Shown here in pieces: positions 42,018 through 64,000 of a stretch of DNA of 64,000 bases. How positions within the stretch are numbered: the first letter of the stretch is position 1; each line of letters opens with the position of its first letter. The translations under genes were made by a program, and so were the position numbers. The notes beneath the pieces were generated by a model that did not search any database, was not told the DNA's origin, and saw only the letters and a list, made by a program, of their open reading frames with translations. Origin of the DNA: Streptomyces sp. NBC_01116 (lineage in GTDB: Bacteria > Actinomycetota > Actinomycetes > Streptomycetales > Streptomycetaceae). The stretch lies in NCBI RefSeq assembly GCF_041435495.1, contig NZ_CP108644.1, positions 8,231,501 through 8,295,500 of the forward strand, in the 5' to 3' direction.

Positions 42018-43358
42018 ATGATCCCGGAGTTCTTTCTCTACCTGTTCCCTTTCCTGCTCCTCGGCGGCTTCCTGCTCTACTGGGCCGGCTCCCGGCACGC
42101 CTACGCCCGTAGTGGTCCCACCGAGCCGGGCGATCCCGCCGCGCACGACTGGCACTTCTTCGTTCCGTGCCGGGACGAGGAAGCCGTGATCGCGACCACG
42201 GTCACCCGCCTGCGGACCGATTTCCCGGCCTCCCACGTCTGGGTCATCGACGACGCCAGTGACGACCGCACCGGTGAGATCGTGGCGGCCCTCGCCGCCG
42301 AGGACAGCTATGTCCGGCTCGTCTCCCGCCGCCGCCCCGACGCCCGGATCGGGAAGGGGGCCGCGCTCAACGCCGCGTATGAGGCGATGAACACCCATCT
42401 GGGTGAGGTGAACCGCTCCCGGGTCGTCGTCTGCGTGGTCGACGCCGACGGTCGGCTGTCACCCGACGCAGCGGCGTACGTCAGCGGCCCGGACGGTTTC
42501 GGGGACCCGGACACGGGGGGCGTGCAGATCGGCGTACGTATGCGGAACGTGGACGACGCACGGCCGCTACCCGACCGCGGCCGGCTCGCCAACGCCTACG
42601 CGCGCCTGCTGGTCCGGATGCAGGACGCGGAGTTCGCCGTCTCCAACACCGGAATGCAGTTGCTGCGCCGCCGCACCGGATCGGTCGGCCTGGGCGGCAA
42701 CGGCCAGTTCACCCGCCTTACCGCTCTCGACCGGATCGCCGCCGCTGAACGCCGGCCCTGGAAGCAGGACGCCCTCCTGGAGGACTACGAGCTCGGTATG
42801 CAGATGCGCCTGGCGGGCTACCGCGTCACCCATGTCGCCGACACCTGGGTCTCGCAGGAGGCCCTGCCGTACACCCGGCGGTTCCTGACCCAGCGCACCC
42901 GGTGGGCCCAGGGCAACATCCAGTGCGTGCGGTACACGGGCCGGATCATCGGCTCGCGCCACTACCGCGCCCGCGGTGTCCTCGAATCGCTGTACACCTT
43001 CTTCCAGCCGATCGCCCACCTCACGGTCCTCGCCCTGACCGCGTTCCTGTTGTTCGTTCTCGCCACCGGCGTCGGGGGCGCCGTGCTGTTCGCCGCCTGG
43101 CCGCTCGCGCTGGCGCTGGGGATCCTGTCGGTCGTGCCCTTCCTGCTGTGGGGCCCGGTCTACCGGCGGGAGTTCGCCCCCGAACGCTCCCGTGCCACCG
43201 GACTGGTGTGGGGCATCACCCTGTGGCTGTACGCCTACCACCTGTTCATCGTCTCGGCCCGCGGCTCCGTACGACTCCTGCGCGGCAGGACCGGCTGGGC
43301 CAAGACCCGACGCAACGCCGAGACGGTCGGAACCGGCCCCACCGCAACCGAAGCCTGA
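42018..43358 (+). CDS. Membrane glycosyltransferase family 2
   Basis: This 446-residue protein has an N-terminal transmembrane helix (FFLYLFPFLLLGGFLLYWAG), then a GT2 catalytic domain with FFVPCRDEE, VIDDASDDRTGEI, the metal-binding DADG (about residue 142), a catalytic-base ED in LLEDYELGMQMR and the processive-type QRTRW motif. Three or four C-terminal transmembrane helices follow. QxxRW is typical of hyaluronan/chitin/cellulose-synthase-like enzymes, so it may make a homopolymer or act on a lipid carrier. With the upstream epimerase a ManNAc-containing product is possible. Confidence 0.9.
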   Translation: MIPEFFLYLFPFLLLGGFLLYWAGSRHAYARSGPTEPGDPAAHDWHFFVPCRDEEAVIATTVTRLRTDFPASHVWVIDDASDDRTGEIVAALAAEDSYVRLVSRRRPDARIGKGAALNAAYEAMNTHLGEVNRSRVVVCVVDADGRLSPDAAAYVSGPDGFGDPDTGGVQIGVRMRNVDDARPLPDRGRLANAYARLLVRMQDAEFAVSNTGMQLLRRRTGSVGLGGNGQFTRLTALDRIAAAERRPWKQDALLEDYELGMQMRLAGYRVTHVADTWVSQEALPYTRRFLTQRTRWAQGNIQCVRYTGRIIGSRHYRARGVLESLYTFFQPIAHLTVLALTAFLLFVLATGVGGAVLFAAWPLALALGILSVVPFLLWGPVYRREFAPERSRATGLVWGITLWLYAYHLFIVSARGSVRLLRGRTGWAKTRRNAETVGTGPTATEA

Positions 43359-43670
43359 CCCGGCACCGGACCCACGCCCGACCCATGAGATCCGCACGGA
43401 GGACGGTCATGACACAGGACGCCGTCCCACCCCACTGGTTGCGTCCGCCGCCTGCGGCCTGGGCACCTGCCAGGACCTGCTTGCCCGCCGACCGCAAGGC
43501 CAAGACGGCGAACCGTGAGGTCATCGGCCCTTTGCTGCCCTGCCGCCAACTCACCTCGGTGAAGTGGCCCGCGGCTGCGGCATCAACCGCGTGGAGGGAA
43601 AGAGCGCGCGGCGCCGTCCGGGAGCGAGGAAGCGTCGGCGGGCCCAGTCCTCCATAACCCGGCCCGGGCG

Positions 43671-43820
43671 GCTCGATTCCACGTTCGGATCGGCCAGGGT
43701 GCCACCATGACCGAGGAGGACGTCAAGGCCGGCGAAGTCGTCCTGATGGCTGGCCTCGCCGCGGTACGCCCGTCCGAGTTCATCAGCGTGACCGTAACCG
43801 GGACCGCGGGCCAGGCCTGA
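43671..43820 (+). pseudogene. Possible phage tail-sheath C-terminal remnant
   Basis: The frame reads ARFHVRIGQGATMTEED, VKAGEVVLMAGLAAVRPSEF and ISVTVTGTAG before a stop. This matches the C-terminal pattern of contractile tail-sheath proteins (FxVRxxxxTMTxxDxxxGxxxxxxGxAPxxPAEFV). Upstream the frame soon loses homology, so only the last about 50 codons survive. It could come from a prophage or a contractile injection system. The match is from memory of the family pattern. Confidence 0.4.
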
Positions 43821-44335
43821 CCGCCGAGCCGCCAAGGACGGCGGCAATGCGCGGCAGAGTGCCAGCGCCGCGCCGCCGTCGCGGTCAGAGCCGTTCGCCC
43901 TGGCGCTAGTTCAGCGCCACGGTCAGGCCAGGGTTGACCGACTGTACGGCGTCCAGGTCGGCGCGGGCCTCCTCCATCCTCCAGTTGGACGCTCAGTCCA
44001 CGGAGACTCGATGACCTCGTTCCGGGGCCGGGCGAGATTCCCTCTTCCTACTGGTCGGTGTCGTGCAGGTACGCCGTGCGCACGTCACCGGCTCTTTGTT
44101 GCCGTCACGGCCGGGCGGTGCCCGCCCCTGCTTTTTTTGACCTCGGCTACGCGCAGTCCGTCGTAGCAGACGCACGGCGCGGTCAGCCTGGAGACCACGG
44201 GCCAGTGCACCGGCACCGAGCGCGACGCCGTCACCCTGTTCGACTCGATCGGCGCTGCGTCCTCGGTCGTAGCCGCGACCGGCGCCCAGCCCCGCCGGAA
44301 GGGAATACCGCAGCTCTCGGATACCGACACTCCAC

Positions 44336-44521
44336 CAGTGCTACGGCTGGGACGTGACGCGCTGGCCTGGCTACGGCACCCTGGCGGTGATCCGTGAGCT
44401 GCGCATGATCACGACAAACGCGCGGAAGGTCCACCACGCCCCGAACAGCCTGGAAGAGGTCCAGCGGCGGGTGGACGGGCTACGCCACCACGACCCGCTT
44501 CTTGGGTGGAACATCCTCTGA
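44336..44521 (+). pseudogene. Phosphotransferase (aminoglycoside phosphotransferase-like) C-terminal remnant
   Basis: A 61-codon frame reads QCYGWDVTRWPGYGTLAVIRELRM, then TTNARKVHHAPNSLEEVQRRVDGLRH and GWNIL before a TGA. The YGxDVxxWxGxxxLxxIRELRMxT pattern is the end of APH/ChoK-type phosphotransferases common in Streptomyces. The catalytic part upstream is missing or out of frame, so this is a dead fragment. Confidence 0.45.
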
Positions 44522-45425
44522 CGCCAGCCACACGTCTACCTTCACGGTCATCCGGCGCGCGTGCCGAGTGGTACGAACCGCCAGTAGAAGCAAGGTGCGC
44601 AGCACTTTCGCAGGTTAGCTAAACCGGTCCTTCTCCCGGTGATCGTCTGCGTCGGTCGACGGGTGCCGTGGCGGCGTAGGTCTGGGGACCAAGGCTGGGG
44701 ACCAGTGTGCCGTGCACCTAGTTGCCTCGCGCTGTCGGTGTTGTCGGAGAGTATGCCGACGGCGGAGCGGCGTCCTCAGCTGGTTCAACGGGATCTGGTG
44801 TCCGACAGGGGTAGCAGTGGCTCAGCAGTTGGGGGCCTCTCGCGGATGACGGGGCAGGGACTTGTCCAGGAGACTGTCGATGGCGTAATTGTCGGGCAGA
44901 TGAGGGAGTGCGCGGGCGAGGTTCGGGTGGCTCTCGGCCCGGTCCGGGGCATGCGCCGTGAACTCAAGGCTGTTGACGACGGCCCAGCGGTTGATGTCCG
45001 CGACCCGCAGCCGCGAGTCGTCCTGGGGATCACGGGAGATGACGGCGGGGGCTGCTACCAGTGGCAAAGTCAGGCGCGGGAAGTTTCGCAGTCAGATCAG
45101 CTGCAACCCGCGGGACACGTCGGACGTGCTGGTACCGCGCACTGCATTCGCACACGCCCTCGACGCCTTGATGGCCTCGCTCTCTGCCCTCGCCGGTCTC
45201 GGTACGGCCGTCGCTGACGGCCTGGACGCTCGCAGGTGCGCTCCGCTGACTGGCAGCCGACCGGGAGTCTCGTTCCCCTGCAACCGTTAGCGGCTGGCCA
45301 TGCCGGCGGCCCGGGTGTGTCCGGCTGCCGGGGAAGCGTGCTGCGCCCCGGGATGACAGTGGCCCTACGAGCTGTCGCGCGCCGATGCCCGTCCCCGCGG
45401 GGAGTTCGACCGCTCGGGCTCGTGC

Positions 45426-47021
45426 TCAGTGAGGGCTCGGCGGGCCGTCCGGCGGCTCGTCCGGATCCGCAGCTCCCAGCCGGGCGACCAGCTCCCGTTT
45501 GAGTACCTTGCCGCTGGGGCCGAGAGGGAAGCCGTCCACGAACTCGACCCGGCGCGGGTACTTGTACGGGGCCATCCGCTCTCTGCTCCAGGCAACGATC
45601 TCGGCGCCGAGGGCCGGGCCAGGCGCCGTGCCGGGGCGGGTCCTCACCACCGCGCACACCTCCTCGCCGAGTACGGGGTGGGGGAGCCCGACGACGGCTG
45701 CCTGGGCGATCGCCGGGTGACGGGCCAGGACGTCCTCCACCTCGCGCGGGTAGACGTTGTACCCGCCGCGCAGCACCACGTCCTTCTTGCGGTCGACGAC
45801 GGACAGGTAACCCTCGTAGTCCTTGACGCCGAGGTCACCCGAACGGAACCAGCCGTCAACGATGGCCGCGGCGGTCGCCTCCGGCCGGTTCAGGTAGCCG
45901 GCCATCACGTTGTGCCCCCGGATGACGATCTCCCCCGTCTCGCCGGTGGGCACCAGCTCGATCCTGCCCTCCACATCCGCTCTGGCGATCTCGACCTCGA
46001 CGCCCCAGATCGGCCGGCCCACCGTGCCCGGTCTGAGCGGCCACGCCTTCTGGTTGTAGGCCACCACCGGAGACGTCTCGGTCAACCCGTACCCTTCGAG
46101 GACCGGGCAGCCGAACGCCTCTCGGAACGCGTCCAGGACCGCTACCGGCAGCGCGGAGCCGCCGGAGAACGCGCGGTCGAGCGCGGGCCTGCGCGGGTCG
46201 GCGCGGGCAGCGTCGAGGAGTGCCGTGTACATCGTCGGGACTCCCATGAACACGGTGCAGCTCTCCCGCACCATGAGATCCAGTGCCCCCGGCCCGTCGA
46301 ACCGGGGCATCAGCACCAGGGTCGCCCCCGCCCGGAAGCAGGTGTTCATGCCGCAGATCTGGCCGAAGGCGTGGAACAGCGGCAGACAGCCGAGCATGAC
46401 GTCGTCCGCTGTGAAGTCGAACGGCGACAGCATGGTCGTGTCGACGTTCATCACCACGTTGAGATGGGTGAGCAGGGCGCCCTTGGGCCGGCCGGTGGTG
46501 CCGGAGGTATACAGGATCACGGCGATGTCCCCGGGCTCGCGCGGCACCTGACGGTCGATCGGCGAGGTCCGCGCCGCGAGCGCGTCCAGCCGCGGCGCGC
46601 GGGCGCCCCTTCCTCCCTCGTCCGTTTCCCCCTCCATGACGGTGAGCACGGGCGTGCCGACCGCCTCCGCCGCCCTGCCGCCCTCGGTCAGGAGCGGGGC
46701 GGCGCAGATCAGCGCCGCCGCCCCGGAGTCCTTCAGGACGTACGCGATCTCGTCCGCCCGGAGCAGGGCGTGGACCGGGACCGCGATCGCGCCGAGCGCG
46801 AGTACACCGAAGTAGGCCGGCGGGAAGTGCGGTGTACTGGGCAGCAGCAGTGCCACCTTGTCGTCGGGGCCGATGCCCCGCGCGCGCAGCGCCGCCGCGT
46901 ACCTCCGCGCCTCGTCCCACAGCTCGCGATAGGTGAACTTCCGGGTGCCGGACACGACCGCCGGGTGCTCCGGTCGCCGTAGCGCGGACTCGGCGAGTAT
47001 GGATGCCACGGAGAGGGCCAT
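45426..47021 (-). CDS. AMP-forming acyl-CoA synthetase / acid-CoA ligase
   Basis: This 531-residue protein of the ANL superfamily has the P-loop YTSGTTGRPKGALLTH, GYGLTETSPVVAYN, GWFRSGDLG, the hinge region RKKDVVLRGGYNVYPREVE and the catalytic Lys in GPSGKVLKREL. It activates a carboxylate as acyl-AMP and then makes the CoA thioester. It is downstream of a second ligase (6 bases apart) and divergent from the 5-aminolevulinate synthase. In C5N-unit pathways an ALA-CoA ligase forms the thioester that cyclises to 2-amino-3-hydroxycyclopent-2-enone; one of the two ligases here should have that role. Confidence 0.9.
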   Translation of the reverse strand: MALSVASILAESALRRPEHPAVVSGTRKFTYRELWDEARRYAAALRARGIGPDDKVALLLPSTPHFPPAYFGVLALGAIAVPVHALLRADEIAYVLKDSGAAALICAAPLLTEGGRAAEAVGTPVLTVMEGETDEGGRGARAPRLDALAARTSPIDRQVPREPGDIAVILYTSGTTGRPKGALLTHLNVVMNVDTTMLSPFDFTADDVMLGCLPLFHAFGQICGMNTCFRAGATLVLMPRFDGPGALDLMVRESCTVFMGVPTMYTALLDAARADPRRPALDRAFSGGSALPVAVLDAFREAFGCPVLEGYGLTETSPVVAYNQKAWPLRPGTVGRPIWGVEVEIARADVEGRIELVPTGETGEIVIRGHNVMAGYLNRPEATAAAIVDGWFRSGDLGVKDYEGYLSVVDRKKDVVLRGGYNVYPREVEDVLARHPAIAQAAVVGLPHPVLGEEVCAVVRTRPGTAPGPALGAEIVAWSRERMAPYKYPRRVEFVDGFPLGPSGKVLKRELVARLGAADPDEPPDGPPSPH

Positions 47022-47027
47022 GGGGTT

Positions 47028-48572
47028 TCAGCCGCTCGCTTCCACGGCCAGCCGCGCCTTGTCCGGCTTGCCGACGCCGGTGAGGGGCAGCGTGGAGCGG
47101 ACGTGGATCTGCGCGGGAACGTGCTTGGGCGAGATGGCGGCCCGGATGTGTTCCGCCAGCCCCTCGGGGCCGGCCGTGCCGGTCTCGCGCAGCACCACGG
47201 CAGCGTGCAGGTGCTCGATCCGGTCCCGGTCCCGGACGCAGAAGACGGCGGCCTGCACGACATCGGGATGGGTCAGGAAGGCGTTCTCCACCGTCACCGG
47301 ATGGATCTTGATGCCGTTGGTCTTGATCACCTCGCCGATCCGGCCGCGCAGGTGAAGGTAGCCGTCACCATCGACGAATCCGAGGTCGCCGGTGTGCACC
47401 CAGCCGTCCCGTACGGTCCGGGCCGTGAGTTCGGGCTCAGCCACGTACTCGCTCATGGTGAACGCCGACTGTACGCAGACCTCGCCGATCTCGCCGAGCG
47501 GCAGGTCGCGGTGGTCGTCCGGATCGGTGATCCGGACCCAGCCGGGCATCGGCCGGCCGACCGTGACCCGCAGCCGGGGGTCGAGGTGCTCGGTGGGCGA
47601 GAGCATGCTGACGAAGCCCGCCTCGCTGGTCGCGTACACCTGGATCAGTACGTCGCCGAAGACCTTGACCGCCTCGGCCAGCCGCTCGGGGGATGCGGGC
47701 GAGCCCACGTACGTGACCATCTGGAGACTGGACAGATCGGTCGAGTCCACCTCCTGATGGTCCATGAGCAGGTACAACTGTGGAGGGGAGAGCAGCATCC
47801 GGGTGATCTTGTGCCGCTCTATGGAGCGCAGCACATCACCTGGGTCGAAGCCGTCCCGCAGGACCACCGAGCCACCGGACGCGAGTGAGTCGTCGGCCGT
47901 GGCGCCGCTGGAGTGGCTCAGCGGGAGGCAGGCCAGGTAAACCGACCGCCAGCCCATCTTGAGTCCGGCGGAGATGAAACCCTTGCGGGTCCGGAAGTCG
48001 AAGGCGATGCCCTTCGGTTCACCCGTCGTCCCGCTCGTGTAGGTCACCACCGCGGTCCGGTCGGGTCCGATCTCGATGCCGGCCGGATCCAGCGAGTCCG
48101 GGGCCCCGGCCGTCAGGTCCAGGACATCGGGGCCGAGATCGCCGAGGGCGACGAGGGCCAGCGGAGCGCCCAGCCGCTCGCACAACTCACGGCCGGTCGC
48201 GACGTTCTCCGCGTCGACGGCCAGGTACGTCGCACCGGTCTCCCGGAGGATCTTGAGCTTGGCGCCGACGGCCAGGTGGTCCGCCGGGTCGACCGCGTTG
48301 GTGGTGTGCAGATGGACCACCGTGGCCCCGACCAGATTCGCGGCGTACCGCAGGGCCAGGGTGGGGGCGGTGTTGGTGACGGTCAGGATGGCGACCACGG
48401 CCCCGCCATCGCTTCCGCCCGCGTGACGGTGCAGCGCCTGCGCGGCCGACCGGACCAAGGAGGTCAGCTCCGCCGCGGTCAGCGTCCTGTCCCGCCAGGA
48501 AAGGACCACCTTCTCCGGTTCCGCGGAGATTACCTGAAGGATCTGGCTGACATACGTTTCGTTCGACGGCAT
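47028..48572 (-). CDS. AMP-dependent synthetase/ligase (ANL superfamily)
   Basis: This 514-residue protein has YTSGTTGEPKGI, YATSEAGFVSML, GWVHTGDLG, the hinge region RIGEVIKTNGIKIHPVTVE and the C-terminal Lys in GVGKPDKARL, so the adenylation core is intact. The ATG at 48572 is preferred because GGAG lies just upstream; an in-frame start at 48626 precedes it. Its divergence from the other ligase fits a different step: either activating a dicarboxylic acid such as fumarate or acting as the amide synthetase joining the C5N unit to an acyl chain, as in asukamycin-type pathways. The 209-base gap to the divergent ALA synthase gene should hold both promoters. Confidence 0.88.
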   Translation of the reverse strand: MPSNETYVSQILQVISAEPEKVVLSWRDRTLTAAELTSLVRSAAQALHRHAGGSDGGAVVAILTVTNTAPTLALRYAANLVGATVVHLHTTNAVDPADHLAVGAKLKILRETGATYLAVDAENVATGRELCERLGAPLALVALGDLGPDVLDLTAGAPDSLDPAGIEIGPDRTAVVTYTSGTTGEPKGIAFDFRTRKGFISAGLKMGWRSVYLACLPLSHSSGATADDSLASGGSVVLRDGFDPGDVLRSIERHKITRMLLSPPQLYLLMDHQEVDSTDLSSLQMVTYVGSPASPERLAEAVKVFGDVLIQVYATSEAGFVSMLSPTEHLDPRLRVTVGRPMPGWVRITDPDDHRDLPLGEIGEVCVQSAFTMSEYVAEPELTARTVRDGWVHTGDLGFVDGDGYLHLRGRIGEVIKTNGIKIHPVTVENAFLTHPDVVQAAVFCVRDRDRIEHLHAAVVLRETGTAGPEGLAEHIRAAISPKHVPAQIHVRSTLPLTGVGKPDKARLAVEASG

Positions 48573-48781
48573 AGAAACTCCAGTGGTGCCGTGTCGAGGA
48601 ATTTCCGCAGAGCCTACAACACGCAAAGCAGGTGCGCCAGGAGTGTGAATTGAAGAACTGGATGCCCGGGAGGTTTTGAATTGTCGCAGGCCGCGTCATC
48701 GAAGTGATATTCCTCTCTGAGACAATCCCCTCTACCGGTCCGGGCCCCGCATCGGCATAGCCTTCGGAGAAAAGGGTCGTC

Positions 48782-50026
48782 ATGAACCATTACCTGGAGC
48801 TCTTCTCGCAGCATATGAAGGAAGGGGAACACTCGGAGGCGAAACGGGAGTTTCTCGAGGTCGGCCGCCTCGCCGGGAAGTTTCCGGCCGCCCGGAGTGT
48901 GCGAGACGGGATCACCTCCGAGATCAGCGTGTGGTGCAGTAACGACTACCTGGGAATGGGCCAGCACCCGCTGGTCCTGGCGGCGACCCGCGAAGCCCTC
49001 GACGAGTACGGTGCGGGCTCGGGCGGCTCGCGGAACATCGGCGGGACCAACCACTACCACGTGCTGCTGGAGAAGGAACTGGCAGACCTGCACGGTAAGG
49101 CTGACGCCCTTCTCTTCACCTCCGGGTACACCGCCAATGATGGAGCCCTCACGGTCCTTGCCGGCCGGCTGGGGAACTGCGTCGTCTTCTCCGACGAGAT
49201 GAATCACGCCTCGATCATCGACGGACTCCGCCACAGTGGCGCCGAGAAGCGAATTTTCCGCCACAATGACACGGAGCATCTGGAAGAGCTGATATCCGCC
49301 ACCGATCCAGATCGGCCGAAGATGATCGTCATGGAATCGGTCTACTCGATGGGGGGTGATGTCGCCCCGCTCGCCGAGATCGCCCGGATCGCCCGAGAGT
49401 ACGGCGCGATGACCTTCCTCGACGAGGTCCACGCGGTCGGAATGTACGGGCCGGAGGGAGCTGGTATGGCCGCGAGCCTGGGTATCGCGGACGAATTCAC
49501 CGTCATCATGGGAACACTCGCCAAGGGATTCGGTACCACCGGCGGATACATCGCGGCTCCGGCCGAGCTGGTCGACGCGGTGCGCGGTCTGTCCCGCTCC
49601 TTCATCTTCACCACCGCCCTGCCGCCGGCGGTCGTGGCGGGCGCGCTCGCCGCGGTCCGGCACCTGCGCACCTCGGGGGTGGAACGCGACCGGCTCCGCG
49701 AGAACGCGCGACTGACGCACCGGCTGCTCACGGAACACGGCATCCCCTTCGTCTCCGACGGGTCCCACATCGTCTCGATCTCCGTCGGGGACGACGCACT
49801 TGCCCAGCGGATCTCCGCCCTGCTGCTGGAACGCCATGGCATCTACGTACAGGCGATCAACGCACCGAGCGTGCGCGCGGGCCAGGAGATCCTCAGGAGC
49901 GCGCCCGGCGCCGTCCACGAGCCCGCGGAGGTCGAGGAGTTCGTCGCGGCACTGGACGGGATCTGGCGGGAGCTGGGAGTGACGCGAGCCCCGCTCCCGC
50001 ACCGGTCCGCCGGAACGGACGGCTGA
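48782..50026 (+). CDS. 5-aminolevulinate synthase (C5N-unit biosynthesis)
   Basis: This 414-residue PLP enzyme of the alpha-oxoamine synthase family matches ALA synthases: WCSNDYLGMGQHP, GSGGSRNIGGTNHYH, FSDEMNHASIIDGLRHS, DEVHAVGMYGPEGAG and the PLP lysine in GTLAKGFGTTGGY. It condenses glycine with succinyl-CoA to give 5-aminolevulinate. Streptomyces make ALA for haem by the glutamyl-tRNA route, so a separate ALA synthase beside a PKS signals secondary metabolism, supplying the C5N (aminohydroxycyclopentenone) unit of bafilomycin B1, manumycins and moenomycin. The ATG has AAAGGG a few bases upstream. Confidence 0.93.
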   Translation: MNHYLELFSQHMKEGEHSEAKREFLEVGRLAGKFPAARSVRDGITSEISVWCSNDYLGMGQHPLVLAATREALDEYGAGSGGSRNIGGTNHYHVLLEKELADLHGKADALLFTSGYTANDGALTVLAGRLGNCVVFSDEMNHASIIDGLRHSGAEKRIFRHNDTEHLEELISATDPDRPKMIVMESVYSMGGDVAPLAEIARIAREYGAMTFLDEVHAVGMYGPEGAGMAASLGIADEFTVIMGTLAKGFGTTGGYIAAPAELVDAVRGLSRSFIFTTALPPAVVAGALAAVRHLRTSGVERDRLRENARLTHRLLTEHGIPFVSDGSHIVSISVGDDALAQRISALLLERHGIYVQAINAPSVRAGQEILRSAPGAVHEPAEVEEFVAALDGIWRELGVTRAPLPHRSAGTDG

Positions 50027-50275
50027 CCCGCCCACGGAGTGCGCATGGCTGTTCCGCCGCGCCGCGGCCCGCCCGTTCCCCGCAACCGCACCGTGTCGCG
50101 GCCTGCGCTATCGGGCCGCTATGCGACTTGGGCAAGATCGACCTCGCAGGTCCGGCCGCGGTACACGCCGGGCACGACGAAGCCGTCCCGGCCGGCCGGC
50201 GACCCGTGGGATTGGGCGCCCGCCACGCTCCGGTGACCGATGGTTCTGCTTGCCGTGAAGGAGTCCGAAGACACG

Positions 50276-64000
<13,725 letters not shown>

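Larger units (their letters stand above)
43359..45425. other. Decayed intergenic region of about 2 kb
   Basis: No intact gene is convincing here. It holds the two remnants listed separately (43671-43820 and 44336-44521). Short fragments with protein-like composition also occur, such as MEEARADLDAVQSVNPGLTV on the complement around 43910-43980. GC content and codon order are less regular than in the neighbours, as expected for old gene fragments. Confidence 0.5.

Noticed and set aside
44639..45217. 192-codon plus-strand frame
   Set aside because: No ribosome site, low-complexity composition and an equally good frame on the opposite strand; I see no domain in either.

Overview
The window is high-GC actinobacterial DNA, almost certainly a Streptomyces accessory region. 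The support is strong G/C at third codon positions, GTG and TTG starts, a giant modular polyketide synthase (PKS), a peptide natural-product cluster, an orphan OmpR regulator and several IS5-type insertion sequences. All calls come from reading the sequence; no database search was run.

Layout. (1) 1-6.4 kb: start of a Ser/Thr kinase-like protein that lacks catalytic residues, a small zinc-ribbon membrane protein, two secreted hydrolases (serine beta-lactamase/DD-peptidase fold and an alpha/beta-hydrolase esterase), and a divergent HTH-NACHT membrane ATPase. (2) 7.3-16.0 kb: a compact plus-strand RiPP operon. It holds a 76-residue precursor with ten core cysteines, a YcaO cyclodehydratase, an E1-like partner with a His-rich insert, an RRE/E1-like/SagB-like fusion, a second SagB-type oxidoreductase, an ABC exporter and two dissimilar glycosyltransferases. 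I read it as a linear azol(in)e peptide pathway with possible glycosylation, and it is the most novel system here. (3) 27.4-16.3 kb, minus strand: a catabolic operon of Asp/Glu-racemase-family enzyme, M19 dipeptidase, FAD oxidoreductase, complete oligopeptide ABC importer, aldehyde dehydrogenase and a CatC-like protein. (4) 27.7-33.2 kb: a nest of insertion sequences separated only by TA dinucleotides. Two near-identical inverted copies of an 869-bp element flank a 1518-bp element carrying a SnoaL-like gene. Next to them is a 1665-bp element carrying a methyltransferase gene, and then a truncated IS630 transposase. (5) 33.3-38.2 kb: IclR and GntR regulators, L-2-hydroxyglutarate oxidase and an MHS-type transporter, with a clear GntR operator.

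(6) 38.2-45.4 kb: decayed small genes, an orphan response regulator with three tandem 11-bp repeats in front of a UDP-GlcNAc 2-epimerase gene, a membrane GT2 glycosyltransferase, and about 2 kb of gene remnants including a possible phage tail-sheath C-terminus. (7) 45.4-64.0 kb: two AMP-forming ligases divergent from a 5-aminolevulinate synthase, then a type I PKS that runs off the window. The PKS order is loading AT-ACP, methylmalonyl/KR module, malonyl/KR module, then KS and a methylmalonyl-like AT. With the ALA synthase and ligases (C5N unit) this matches the start of a bafilomycin/hygrolidin-type plecomacrolide assembly line. The PKS gene contains an in-frame TTA codon, so its translation may depend on bldA.
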